Below are positions 45,550 to 57,281 of a DNA stretch of 64,000 nt, piece by piece. Origin of the DNA: Carya illinoinensis (lineage: Eukaryota; Streptophyta; Magnoliopsida; Fagales; Juglandaceae); the NCBI RefSeq assembly GCF_018687715.1, contig NC_056766.1:44060933-44124932 (forward strand). Reading direction: 5' to 3'. The position numbers and the translations under genes were made by a program. Position 1 is the first letter of the stretch. Every line of letters begins with the position of its first letter. The notes under the pieces were generated by a model, which saw nothing but the letters and a program-made list of their open reading frames with translations, had not been told where the DNA came from and searched no databases.

Positions 45550-47547
45550 TCAATAAAGTCTAGAGGTTTCACCCTCTTTAAAAATAAAAAAAATAAAAAA
45601 ATAAAAAAAAATGTTTGCTGTCGTACTTGAAGTAGTAGTATTGTACGAGCTGGAACACTCGGGCAAGCCATTTGGAGGTTCCCGGATGCTTTGATTCTCA
45701 GTTATCCCATTTGTCACGATGAAGGCAGTGTCCATACCCCACATAGCGTGCCTCTCCAAATGACAGTGCATGAACCATACCCCTGCAAAAAAATAAATAT
45801 ATTTACATATAATATGAATATCCCACGTGTCAGAATTAATACAGCAAATCATGTGTATATATGTATATGTATGTATATTTATGTGTCACAGATTCTCAGA
45901 AATTAATAATATTAAAATAATATTCATGCACGTTGAATATTGGAAATTAATTCAGGGAGATCACTACTTACCGGGATTATTAGCAACGAATCTAATGGCA
46001 ACCCAACCATTTCTAGGTACACCGACGGTGTTCAGATAAGGTGGATCAATCAGATTGAGATTGTTTTTGTATTCTGTTTCGTTAAAATTCCCATCACCCG
46101 TCGCAACCACGTAGAAGCTATAACCATGAAGATGCATTGGATGGTTCTCTGCCCCTAAATTGGTCCCTTGGAAAACTATCTCGACGCTTCGATTGTACTC
46201 TATCATCAATATCTTCGTCCCTAATATCGGAAATTCGAATTTCAATGAATCGTCCCCGGTGAAGTTTAGAGTTGTCGACGCAGGTTGATGGGGAAAGTCG
46301 GTTTCATAAATGTTGGGCAAGCTCCTGCATGCAAAGTGCACAAAAGAAGTGTTTTCATGCATGCACGTACGTATGTATATATAATATTATATGAATCTCC
46401 GAGCTAATTGAGTATTAATTTATTTCTACTTTTTGTGAAAAGCATGATCATGAGAACAAATAATATTCATGATCAATATATAGAATTAATTACATTGTAT
46501 AATTATTTAATATATATATATATATATAATACACACACACACATATAAATATATATACCTGTGGTATGCCTGCAAAATATCAATCTTTGGGTGCACGAAA
46601 CTTATGTTGTTTAAGCTTGCATGGACTTTACCACATATTAACTGATGACTAACAGCAACCGCAATGAAGATTTTGTCATCAGGTTTTTCAGGGAGATTAA
46701 CGGAATCCCTGGACTTGATTTGATCTGTGAAGTTCTTTGCACTCACAGTATCGGCGACTTTAGGAAGCTGATTTGGAAATGGAATAATAGGAGGACAACT
46801 GGTACTCTTGTACTGGAGAATTGCGGTAGCGATGCTACTATTGCGCTGTGCATGATTTCCGCCGTCATTATAAGGACCAACTGCCATGTAATAGCAACTG
46901 GGAAGTTGGTCTGCTGTGAGCAAGATGTCAAAGGTTTGTCCAGGGGTTATCATGATGTAAGTGGTGGTTATGGGCTTTACATATGAACCATCTTGTCCAA
47001 CAACTGTAAGGTTATGATCAGCAACTGCAAAGAACATTTCATGATCCATCGATGCACCCACAATACGGAGAAGATATGTCCTCCCACTCTCAACCACAAG
47101 CCTATACCCCTCATCTGCAACATTAACAAGAAATACTAGATCAATTGAAGATTAATTCTCACGAATTAAGATTAATATATGTTCAGATCCCCTCTGCATT
47201 GTGATCAAGCCATGCATGGAAGTATATATATATATATATATTATGATTTAAGTTTATGATTGCGGTTATATTTGATTTGTTGTACTAGCTAAAGAAAATC
47301 AGTGTCCTAGCTAGGGTTTGATCAGAGGTAAAGGAATACTACGCTTACGAGTACTGCAGCCAACTAGTTAAAGAGTTCAAATATAAAAGAGTATTACGAC
47401 TCGATCATATTACGTATACTCGGCATATGATTAAATATGATATACAAGTCCTAAATATATAAATCTCACACAAGTCTTTAAAAAAGTGTGGTAAAAAGGA
47501 CTTGCACAAAGATGGTACATTTGTGACTTGAGACCCTAGCATTACTC

Positions 47548-47595
<48 letters not shown>

Positions 47596-48961
47596 GAAAG
47601 AAAGAACGGAAAATGCAGAAACACAGTTGAAGAAACGAGCCCGTTATGCTCCCACGTGCATATATGATCAAAGAAAAAATTGGAAGTCTTACACCACACA
47701 CCCCTACCTAATACTTAAATGTGTGTTTAAATAAAAAGATAAAAATAGCAAATCATATATTGATTAAATAAATATAATATATGATGTAAGGTGTGTGGTG
47801 TGTGGTGGCGCTGTTAATTAAGACAAGTGTATATATATTTCATACCAGCTGTGCAATTAAATAAGCCATTGATTGTGTAAGCATCCGATAGGCTTGTCCT
47901 AGTGTGTCTTTTTTCTTCTGTATCAAAAAATTCCGTCATGTTTCCGCTAAACCATTCCCCTGCATGCGCATATTGCACCAAGTGAGATGAATATTCAGGT
48001 GATCTACAACATATATTAGTAACTGATTCGTTGTTTCTATAGTGAAACCATCTTAATTCATTTTATTTTATCTCATTTTATCTAATTATTGTAATTTTTT
48101 TAAACTTCTAAATAAAATATAATAAATGAACAATTCAATTTTTTTAAATCTTAAAACAAAAATAATATTTTATTCAATTTTCAATTTTCATCTCACCTCT
48201 TCTTATTTCAATTACTCACTGTCCAAACCAAGTCTACATGATGTTCATAGGCATATACAGTACGTACTTGACTCGAATTTTACAAGGACATACAACTTCA
48301 CGGACGGAGTGATCATCATCAATATCATGATCATGTGGTAGTCCCATGTGGCAGTACTGTCACATCAGTTAATAAAAGTTCAAATTAATTTCTAAAAATA
48401 TTTAGAAATAGATTTAGATCGAGAGCTTATACCTAGTACAATGACATGTTCCTTGTAAGGCTGGGGATCAAAGGGAAAAGGGGTATCTTTATGAGGCAGA
48501 ACAGCAATAGCTCCATGGACTGTGGCACGACTCCAGCCGCTATGAGCATGCCACCAAAGTGTTCCTTCTTCCTCTGAAAATAGGACCTCATATGTGAAGT
48601 TTTTTCCTGGTTTTATTGGACATTGTGTTACGTATGCGGGACCATCTGACCATGGATTTCTTGGTTGCTTCACTCCATGCCTTGTTAATTATCAAGACAT
48701 GGGAAAAAAAAAAAAAAAAAAAAAAACAACCTAGCTTAGTCAGTTTTCATAATATTTATGATTAAATCATCATATATATATATATATATATTACATAACA
48801 GCGGTTCCGGCCTGCCTTCAAATACATATACATATAATTGTATGCAATCCAACATCCATGAAATACACTAGAAACTTTCCTTTTGCCTAGCATTTGATTT
48901 TACTAAAACCCAAACAAGCCTTTGTGTTTGTTCTTTTTTTTTGTGGGGGGGGGGGGGGGGG

Positions 48962-48997
<36 letters not shown>

Positions 48998-49518
48998 CAT
49001 GATCAGTACTACCAGTGAATGGTAATACCATATGTGCCATTATTGTGGACATTAATAAATGCTGTATCGCCTCTGTGGACATGAATTGTTTGGCCAGGGA
49101 CGCGCTCTACAACAAGAGCGAAATTCTTGCTGGCACACGGATTTGTAATATTCTTCTCCGTCACCTGCAACCAGATCAATGAATATAATATTCATTTTCA
49201 AAGCATGAATAACGTCTATATATCATGAGATAGATCAAGGGAATCCAAAAAACAAAAAAACAAATTTCCAGCCATATAATTATTCTTCAGGCCCTTGATC
49301 ACCATTTGCAGAAAATTTAAAACAATAAAATACATGCATGCATGCAGACATACAGCTCGATCGTGTCTATGTTTTTGAACGAGGTGCAAGCAAGCTCAGT
49401 GGAAATTACTTACATAAAAATCGTAGTAGTGATCGTCAGCCATGCAGCAAAGGATCAAAAAAAGACAGAGACATCCAACAATTAGATCACCCACAAGATG
49501 ATTCTTCATAACTCCCAT
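45550..49518 (-). CDS. Laccase (multicopper oxidase), 7 exons
   Basis: Secreted p-diphenol:O2 oxidoreductase. Plant laccases act in the cell wall on monolignols and flavonoids. Exons on the minus strand: 49414-49518, 49013-49164, 48433-48680, 47846-47959, 46559-47114, 45972-46324, 45550-45782; all introns are GT-AG and the 1761 bases give 586 aa without a stop. A signal peptide spans about residues 1-27. Copper ligands are complete: H85/H87 (HWHG), H130/H132 (WWHAH), H453/H456/H458 (HPMHLHG), H515-C516-H517 and H521, with M526 at the axial position. The wording [21 protein letters not shown] suggests the LAC14/LAC7-type group. Oddities: exon 4 reads TINGLFNC where most laccases have TINGQPGDLYNC. 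The last 20 or so residues come from an antisense LINE tail; LPEC at 549-552 is near the usual end. A TATA box lies about 90 bases upstream. Confidence 0.88.
48046..48240. mobile_element. MITE-like insertion in laccase intron 3
   Basis: AT-rich block with TTATCTCATTTTATCTAATT and AAATAAAATATAATAAATGA, matching the block at 3755-3957. It lies wholly within the third intron (47960-48432). Confidence 0.45.
48943..48994. repeat. Poly-G / (GA)n microsatellite in laccase intron 2
   Basis: About 20 G residues followed by some 15 GA units, 20 bases from the 5' splice site of intron 2 (exon 2 ends at 49013). Such a tract is prone to length change and to sequencing error. Confidence 0.85.
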
Positions 49519-49606
49519 ATCTCTGCAGCACTCTCTCAAACAAAAGAAATCTCAATATGTCTCTTTCTTAATTGTTCTGTGACCACCCGGCAAGAGTTTC
49601 AAGTAC

Positions 49607-49614
49607 TATTTATA
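49607..49614 (-). promoter_or_regulatory. Probable TATA box of the laccase gene
   Basis: TATAAATA on the minus strand within TCTATAAATAGTAC, about 90 bases before the ATG at 49518, a normal spacing for a plant core promoter with a short leader. Confidence 0.6.
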
Positions 49615-49873
49615 GACTAATTGCATGCCTTTCCTCCGAAAATATATTAAAATCTAAAAGAAATAGAAAAAAACTATATGCGTAAAATAAATACGAAAAC
49701 CGTGTGGGGCCAGCAAATTAATTGATAATTAGAGAAACGCGTCATGAATTTCCTCCTGCTAGGCGACGCATGCATGCAGTATATGTTTATCATGGAGTAT
49801 TCTCTTGTGAACAACGTACTGCAAAAATTCAAATCATATAGAAGCTTGCTTAATTTAATAGCCTTGTATATGT

Positions 49874-49904
<31 letters not shown>

Positions 49905-50234
49905 CTGCTTAATTTGTTGAATATTATATAGTGCAAATGATCGGTACACGTACCTTGATTGTATAATATTATTGTTTAATCTCATGTATATTATAAATTA
50001 CTTTTTTATAATACACTATGATTATATGTATATTATGCTACATACAGTCACTTTTATATATTTTTTGTACAATCATCTGATGTGATTGGTTAAAATAATT
50101 ATTTTATTTTAAAAAAATATGAGGCAGCCAACCACATCAATAGAGTGCACAAAGAATATGTAAAAATAACTGCACATAGAGTTTTTGAAATATAAAAAAG
50201 TCCTTGAGATGCATAAAATTGGAATAGTAAAAAA

Positions 50235-50373
50235 CAATGGCGGAGCCACGTTGGGGCAGGAGGCCATGACCAGGAATTTGAAAAAATATATATATGTTAT
50301 TTTTTTACTTATAAAATAATATTAATTTATCATGTATTGGTCCCCCTAGAATAAATTTTTGGCTCCATCATTG
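50235..50373. mobile_element. hAT-like MITE
   Basis: 139 bases with terminal inverted repeats CAATGGCGGAGCCA and CAATGATGGAGCCA. 8-bp flanks GTAAAAAA (50227-50234) and GTCAAAAA (50374-50381) agree at 7 of 8 positions. TIR style and 8-bp duplication fit hAT. Confidence 0.7.
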
Positions 50374-52867
50374 GTCAAAAAGTTCGTACTACATATCATA
50401 TATATTGTAAATCATATCGACATTTTTGCGAACAATATTGCAAGAGTTCAAATAATTTATAATGCTACTACATGATGAAAATAACTCATTTTGATCATCT
50501 AATAAATGGATGATTCAATGGATCACACCAATACTATGGAATTTAGTCACTCTTGGTATAATGTTGATCACATGACAAGATTTAATTTTCAAAACTGAGA
50601 GTTTCACTGCTACGTACTTGATTGGCTGAAGCCATCTAGGAGAAGTAGTTTAGGCAAATTATTTAGCAGTAGACTCTAGACCCGGATACCCAATATCAGT
50701 TTGGATTTGCATCACACGCACTCGCTCCAATGAATTAAAAAACCAACTGTAACGTAACACACGAATTAAATGTATATTATTTTCTTTTTATAAAGTGTTG
50801 TGTGAAATGCTCAATATATATTATATTTTTGGCTGACTTAAGAAAAGTCTTTCGACAATTGAGCCTACGTACATGCAACTACCATATATATATCCATGTT
50901 CGATCAGATCATACATACACACACACAAATATATATATATATATATATATTAGTCATTACCGTTCATTAACGTATGGCATTATAAGTTTAGGAAATGAAT
51001 TAGTTATGATCTGTACCTCTTGCAATTAGTCATTCGGAACTCAAATATTGATGGAAATTTTTATTGTATTAATCTTAGTACGTACTGTACGTGGAAAGGT
51101 CTTGGGGGTTTTAGTACCCTGCATGCACAATCAGTTTTCTAAGAGTTTGGCGGTTATGATATATTTTTTTTCGAACCCTCAAATTATCTGTTATATATAA
51201 AATATATGCCTGCACCATAAATAAGACACTATATATTAAGAAAAAATAATAATGATCGATCTGATCTCTAAAATAAGCTACTTAATTTAGTGATCTATCT
51301 CTTGTAGGTCATGCACACGTACTCTGACCATGCGCATTACGAAAGCATGCATGCATGAATGAATATGTAGTTTTGTATGTATTTTTAGATTTTAATGATG
51401 ATTTTACTTGCCAGTATAATTTAAATAGATTATAATTTTTGAATTTTAGAGAAAAAATTTCAATTAATAGCCCATTTATAAATGTTTTATAATATTAAAT
51501 TAAATGGTGGTTAGTTTTGTATGTATATATATATATATATATATAGAAATTCTATTTACAGTCCCTATTTAGGGATTGCATGTGCAACCCCTTTATTAAA
51601 TGAAAAAAATATCATTTTAGGAAGGATCGATATTTTTGTAATTTTAAAATATTTTAAAGATAAAATTACCTAAACCTGTATTGCAATCCTCAATTAGAGA
51701 ATGTATGTAGCATTGCTCATATATATAATTGAGTTTATTAATTTTAATGAAATACTGACTTGACATATATATTTGTTTCTTATAAAATGAGTTGTAAACA
51801 AGATATGATTCGTCCTTGATATTATCATTCACACTCATACAATTTATGTAGAGCAATATTGTAAGTGACTTTATATGCCAACTACTTAAATGGACAGTCA
51901 CTTAAAATATACCACCTCAACAAGTACTGTAGTACGTGACGGCCGAAATTAATAAAATCAAAGATGAATAGTAGTATTACTCTTACTTGAAATTAAGGGC
52001 ATTCTTTTAAGTCACCAAGAATTATATCACTAAAGTAGTTATAAAGGGTATTCACTTAAAAAGGTAAAAGATAATTATTGAGTAATTATATGGAAATTAA
52101 AGTGTTAGATGGGTACACGAGATCTATATTTCCAGGGGATTTGTTCGGGATCAAGCAATTTTTTATTACTGTTCATTCATTGTTTATCAATAGTGCATGA
52201 ATAAAAATAGAAAAATGATATTTATAATTGTGTAGTGAGCAAGAGCTATGCAATCTCTTTAAAAAAAAAATAAATACAAGATTCACAGAAAAAAAAAAAA
52301 AATTAATATTTTAATAATGGACCTCACAGCTCTTTTTCAAAACGATTATACGGTATTTATGTACTATATAACTATATGTAGCATTGCTCATAAAAATATA
52401 AACAATACATTAACGGTAATGAAAAAAATTACGTGGCATGCACCTTAAAAAGAATTACGGTAATCTAGATAATTTGGAGTTTTTCTAAAGCAATTATTCA
52501 TTTTATTGTATCTCGTATGTGAACGATATAGGGATTATTTTTCACGTGATGCAGACATTGCGTGTACATCGCATTGTCGAACCATTAATACATCAGCCAC
52601 TCATGTCGATTCTTCACACGAGCGCGTGTAAAGAGATTTATTACATCTCTTTATAGGTAGGACGTATAATTTTTTTTAATTTTTTATAAATATATTTAAA
52701 TTTATCTTAATATTTAAATACATCTAAATTTATCTTAAATTAATTCTATAAAATAAACTGTATTATTTCAACTCATTATTATCCATAAAAAATTTAACTC
52801 AAGTAAACGAAACCTAGCAGTTCTAAACATTAAAACTAGGCCAGATGTAACAAAGTCTAAGGCTAGC

Positions 52868-53262
52868 CTAATCTGGTTTCACAAATATTTCAAATCATCT
52901 CATGATATGTTTTTCAATTCATGATCTCAACTCAATATTCAAATACGTATATTTAAATATAAATATTTTTTAATTTTAAATTTTTAAAATTTTTATCTAA
53001 TCATTACCTAATCATTACATAATTATTTCAACTTTAAAAAACTTCGACACAAAATATTAAAAAATAATTCAAGTCTTGCAAATTCCAAAACAAAAGTATT
53101 AATATTAGAAAATTATATTCTAACCTTCTTTTAATTTTATAATTTTTTATTTAATTTTTTCTCTCTTATTTTTTAAAATCTCAAAAAATATCTTAATTCA
53201 AAAATATTTTACTATGATTTACATATTTCTTATCTTATATGTGTAATCAAACTAGACCTAAT
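52868..53262. mobile_element. MITE-like element
   Basis: About 395 AT-rich bases bounded by TCTGGTTTCACAAATA and the inverse TCTAGTTTGATTACACATA. The inverted ends are imperfect and no clear target duplication was found. Confidence 0.4.
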
Positions 53263-54208
53263 TTCCTCTAGTCCAAGTGCAATTGATGACGATTAGTAAA
53301 TTAGTCACGAGACATGAGAGTAGCGAAAGGGGTTTTAATTACTACTTTTTAAGAATTTAGCTTTGAGATTTTTTGTAATCCGAAATTATTATTTTTAATT
53401 AATTAAACGTATTTCTCGACTATCAGAGTACTAGCTAAGAGTTTATTAATAAAATTAAGAATCCTTAAATTTCTTCTCTGAAAACAAGCTACCAGCTTTG
53501 ACAAAATACATGCCGTACATTAATGATTTTAGATATATAATTAGATCCATTTACAATATCCACCCTAATTGAGGTGCAGGCCGGATATATGAGCATTAAA
53601 TATTCACAATCCGTCCAACCACATTTCGTGCATCACGCCCGTAGACATGAGGCTCTCAATCGTACGTGATGCATGTAAATGATGTAGACTGATCACGTGG
53701 AAAATAAATTCATAAAGAATTGACGTGAATGATGAGACATATGCACATGACTAATCAAAGAACCTCTCATCATAATGTAAATGATATACGAGTGCTCTTG
53801 TGTGAAAAGTCTTGAGTCATTTATGATATTGGTTACAAGTCTATGTTGTACGTTGAGTGGTAGATAAAATTATTTATAAGTGGGCCGGATAGCATCCATA
53901 AATGGAACGTCGACCTCCAAGATTTATCTACCTAACCAAATGTATGAGACTTAACATTACTTGATCATCATAATCAGTCATGTAAGACAAAAAGGTCCCT
54001 TTCTTTTTCTGTGGAAATTTAGTGTAAACAATCGGAGAAAACAGAGTTCAATGGGAAACAAAATTAAAGAGTTATGGAATGGAACATAAAACCTACGATT
54101 TCTTGGCAATTAAATCGTTTCTGGAATTAAGAGCAAGTTGCTAATTAATTAATTTTTTAAGGGAATTTTATATTAAGATTACAGGAATAAGAAAATCTAC
54201 CTCGCATG

Positions 54209-54435
54209 CCTATGGTTCCACCAGATAAAATGCAGTGATGAAATTCTATTAAGTATTCATTTTTTATTCTTTTCCGTTATACTTGTAATCTATAAATAGT
54301 CAGAGTATTTGTAAATAACGTGAGTTAGAAATATGAAAATTAGCCTCTCAACACTTTCGGCAGTCTAGTTTTCACCATCTTCAACCTCTGTTTTTCGTTC
54401 ATTTATCCTTCTCTACTCTACTCTTAATATTATAC
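54209..54435 (+). mobile_element. Solo-LTR-like remnant, second copy
   Basis: Sibling of 18721-18962 with the same landmarks (GGTTCCACCAGATAAAATGC, GAGTATTTGTAAATAACGTG, CTCTCAACACTTTCGGCAG). The end reads CTACTCTTAATA instead of CTCTTAACA. Confidence 0.45.
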
Positions 54436-54790
54436 TTTGTAAATTTTATTGATAAAATGCTCACTTATGATGGAGGAATGCGTATTTATAATTATGAGCT
54501 ATGACCTAATTGATAGCAAGTCCAGGCTCTTAAAACCACCTAAACTACTCTATATATATATATATATATATAAATATATAATCACTTCATAAAATAGGAA
54601 ACTATATATAAGGAGTAGTTCCTTAATTTTCAACTTAAGAGGGTAAGCAAACTAATTATCTAGTTTTGTTAAACATTTGTAATATAATTTTAAACGAAAT
54701 TTGTAGGTGTATCATTATGAAATTATATTCTTCATCTTAGATTTTGTTACTCACTGTCAACCACTTAAAAGAACATCCACTTAAAATGTA

Positions 54791-54960
54791 GGAAAAATAT
54801 AATTGCAAGCACAATTATGCACTAAATTGTGCACTAATGTGATGTGATTGGTCAAAAAGTAGATTTTATTGAAAACAGTATTAATTTAAATTTTAAGTAT
54901 GAATAAATCAGTATTGGTACACAGATTAGTGCGCAACTGTACTTGTATGTAACAAAACTC
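54791..54960. mobile_element. Mutator-like MITE, copy 1
   Basis: 170 bases starting GGAAAAATATAATTG and ending AACAAAACTC, with imperfect inverted ends around ACAAGCACA. Flanked by a perfect 9-bp duplication TAAAATGTA (54782-54790 and 54961-54969), the MULE hallmark. The matching site in segment copy 1 (about 19338) is empty. Confidence 0.8.
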
Positions 54961-55318
54961 TAAAATGTATCACTTAAAAGAACATCCACTTAAAATAAAG
55001 GATAAAGAGTAGCATTATCCTTACTACTCAAAACGGCATTCTTTTTAAATTACCAGAAATTATATCACTAAATCAATTTAATCAATAGGGTAATCATAAA
55101 AAAAATATAAATCTAATTGAGTAATTATATAGAAAATGCTTGGGACACGAGATCTATCCATGGGGTCTGTACGATATCAGCCAACATTTTAATATTACAA
55201 TTCATGCATTGTTAATAAAAAAAATGTATAAATAAAAATTTGAATAATGCATTAACAATAATGAAAAAATTTATATAATATCTGACCCAAGAATCTACCA
55301 GTGCCCTTATTACTGCAT

Positions 55319-55488
55319 GGAAAAATATAGTTACAAGCACAATTGTGCACTAATCTGTACACCAATGTGATGTGATTAGTCAAAAAGTAGATTTTATTGA
55401 AAATAGTATTAATTTAAATTTTAAGTATGAATAAATCAGTATTGGTACACAGATTAGTGCGCGACTGTGCTTGTATGTAGCAAAACTC
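55319..55488. mobile_element. Mutator-like MITE, copy 2
   Basis: Also exactly 170 bases and about 90% similar to 54791-54960, same orientation. Flanked by a perfect 9-bp duplication TTACTGCAT (55310-55318 and 55489-55497). The matching site in segment copy 1 (about 19650) is empty. Confidence 0.85.
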
Positions 55489-55629
55489 TTACTGCATGGC
55501 CCATTAAAGAAATGACGTCTGGAGTGGCTCTCTCTCTCGAAACTCTCCCATATGTTTGTTTCTTTTCTTATCTAAGTTCTCTTCCACATTTATCTACATT
55601 TAGGTTAAAAATGATAACTAATATATTTT

Positions 55630-56049
55630 GGTATTCGATTTTGTTTGAACTAAGATTTTGTGTTCAAACTGTCTTGCAACCATCCCGATAGATTTTCCCA
55701 CCAAAAAACTCTCGTTCGAACATAACCTTTCAGTTTGAACAATGTTAAACTTCTCCGGCAAAATTATATGTACTCTCCTATCAAAATTATTATTCGAACA
55801 GAGACTAAACCATTCGAACAACTGTTAACTCTCTGTTTGAACATAAGTTAGCCCATTCGAACGGGTTTCTATTTTTGCGACGATATATTTTGTCATAGAA
55901 GATCTAGTTCAAACGGATACTTAATTATCCATTCGAACGCACTAAGAACCTCATCATTATTTTGAGATAAAATTTTAATTTCATTCCAAATAAATACTAA
56001 ATTTTGTCCTTAAATAATTTCGTCTCTAAAAATCAAAATTGTTGTAATG
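55630..56049 (+). mobile_element. CACTA element end fragment, copy 2
   Basis: Matches 19780-20215 with scattered TTCGAAC motifs. The terminus reads TTGTTGTAATG, with the CACTA core mutated. Because both segment copies carry it at the same place, it predates the duplication. Confidence 0.6.
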
Positions 56050-56803
56050 CCGCATGATAATGATCTATATCTAACTTAGAAAGAGCATTTGATTATTTCA
56101 TATATCGATTAATATTGACCATCTCAATCATCATTGCAGGCTCTATATCATGACACATTAGTAGTTAACGTCATTCATCCATGTTTACGTGACGTGTCAG
56201 ATTAGAATAATGAAGGCTAGTTGTGCCTAGGGTCACCGGAGAAGGAAAATTATAAACACCGCATGCCATCTTATTTTCATCCCACTATATAAGATGTGGG
56301 ATATTTATTATCATTGGATTATTCTTATATCTCTTTTACTTATAATTTCTTTAATTATGATATTATTTATAAAAGGTTGTGGGAAATGTTTATTACATAT
56401 TATATTTGTTACGAACGTGTTTCGCACTCCTACTAATCATGATCTCTAATAACCTGTATAAAAAAAAAAAAAAAAGACTCGGTGTGCAATGGGATACCTC
56501 CAACATCAAAGTCTATTTAGAAGGTTTGGAGTATTTAAGTTTTGAGAACGTTCATAAGTTACTTTTAGTGAGTGGCCTAACCTTCATTTATATAGATGAG
56601 TGTTTATAAATTGATATGACTAGTCTAACGGCTTGATGCTCTCCGATCATGGATGAATCACAAATTGTTAGCACTTTGAATCCACTATCGTGCTGTGCAG
56701 AATTACCATCCTGGATGAGGGTTTCAAATAGTTATCTTTTCTAAGAGCATTGATATTAATCCTTTTTGTTACATCATTAACCCATTATTAATGACAGTCA
56801 AGC

Positions 56804-57210
56804 TGTTGGGAACTGGTCGGAGACAGAGATGAAACTAAGTGAAAGGAGAGACAAAATTTAACGTGGTTCGGCAATTGCCTACGTCCACAGCTGCTGTGAT
56901 TTCACTACGAAATCATTTTTACAACAAATTCTCTCTCTCTGTAAACTCTCTCTTCTCACCCACTTGCATTCACTCTTCTTTCTTCCGCACACACACTTCT
57001 CTACACTCTGTATTCTGCACAATTAAGCTCTCCTATTTATAGGAGAGCAACCCACTTTCGGTGCAGCAATTTTCTGCATCAATTACGGAGAATGGGTTGA
57101 GTGTGTGCTTAATAAACTAGGAAAACAAAATGGGTGGGTGCCTTTCGGTGCATTAGATATATGTAATGCACAACCCACTAATCCACTAGTGTTTGTCTCC
57201 ACTCATAACA
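56804..57210 (-). repeat. 3' LTR of the 5.3-kb copia element
   Basis: 407 bases, TGTTGGGAACTGG to CCACTCATAACA in plus text, with a TATA-like TATTTATAGGAGAG region and a (TC)n patch. Confidence 0.95.
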
Positions 57211-57281
57211 ATCTCCCACTTGGAGACAAATGAGTCTACATATCTTCATAGCAACCATCACAGCAACTTCAAGTCATGCCT

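Larger units (their letters stand above)
41646..45611 (+). mobile_element. L1-type LINE, 5'-truncated and interrupted
   Basis: Plus-strand non-LTR retrotransposon: reverse transcriptase (41646-42418), zf-RVT region (about 42926-43330), RNase H (43600-43785 and 45158-45425), 3' untranslated region with AATAAAGTCTAGAGG, and an A-rich tail (AAAAATAAAAAAAATAAAA type) ending at about 45611. It is interrupted by an LTR at 43786-45157. The tail lies against the last exon of the minus-strand laccase. Confidence 0.85.
49620..53984. other. Laccase upstream region and non-coding sequence
   Basis: AT-rich, with (TA)n at about 49877-49900, 50930-50950 and 51526-51544, and poly-A runs. It includes partial module B (50770-51030), partial module C (51900-52180) and MITE-like blocks listed separately. 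A 52205-52400 stretch has weakly inverted ends (GAAAAATGATATTTAT / GTAGCATTGCTC) like 11443-11620. No gene is supported. Confidence 0.55.
53985..56803 (+). repeat. Large segment copy 2, left part
   Basis: Collinear with 18721-21330. It contains an LTR-like remnant (54209-54435), module C, two 170-bp MITEs absent from copy 1, the CACTA end fragment, module A (56050-56250) and the first half of module B. It continues at 62135 after the copia insertion. Confidence 0.75.

Noticed and set aside
47405..47701. Frame with a Tyr-Ile repeat in laccase intron 4
   Set aside because: It translates a (TA)n microsatellite lying between well-supported splice sites.
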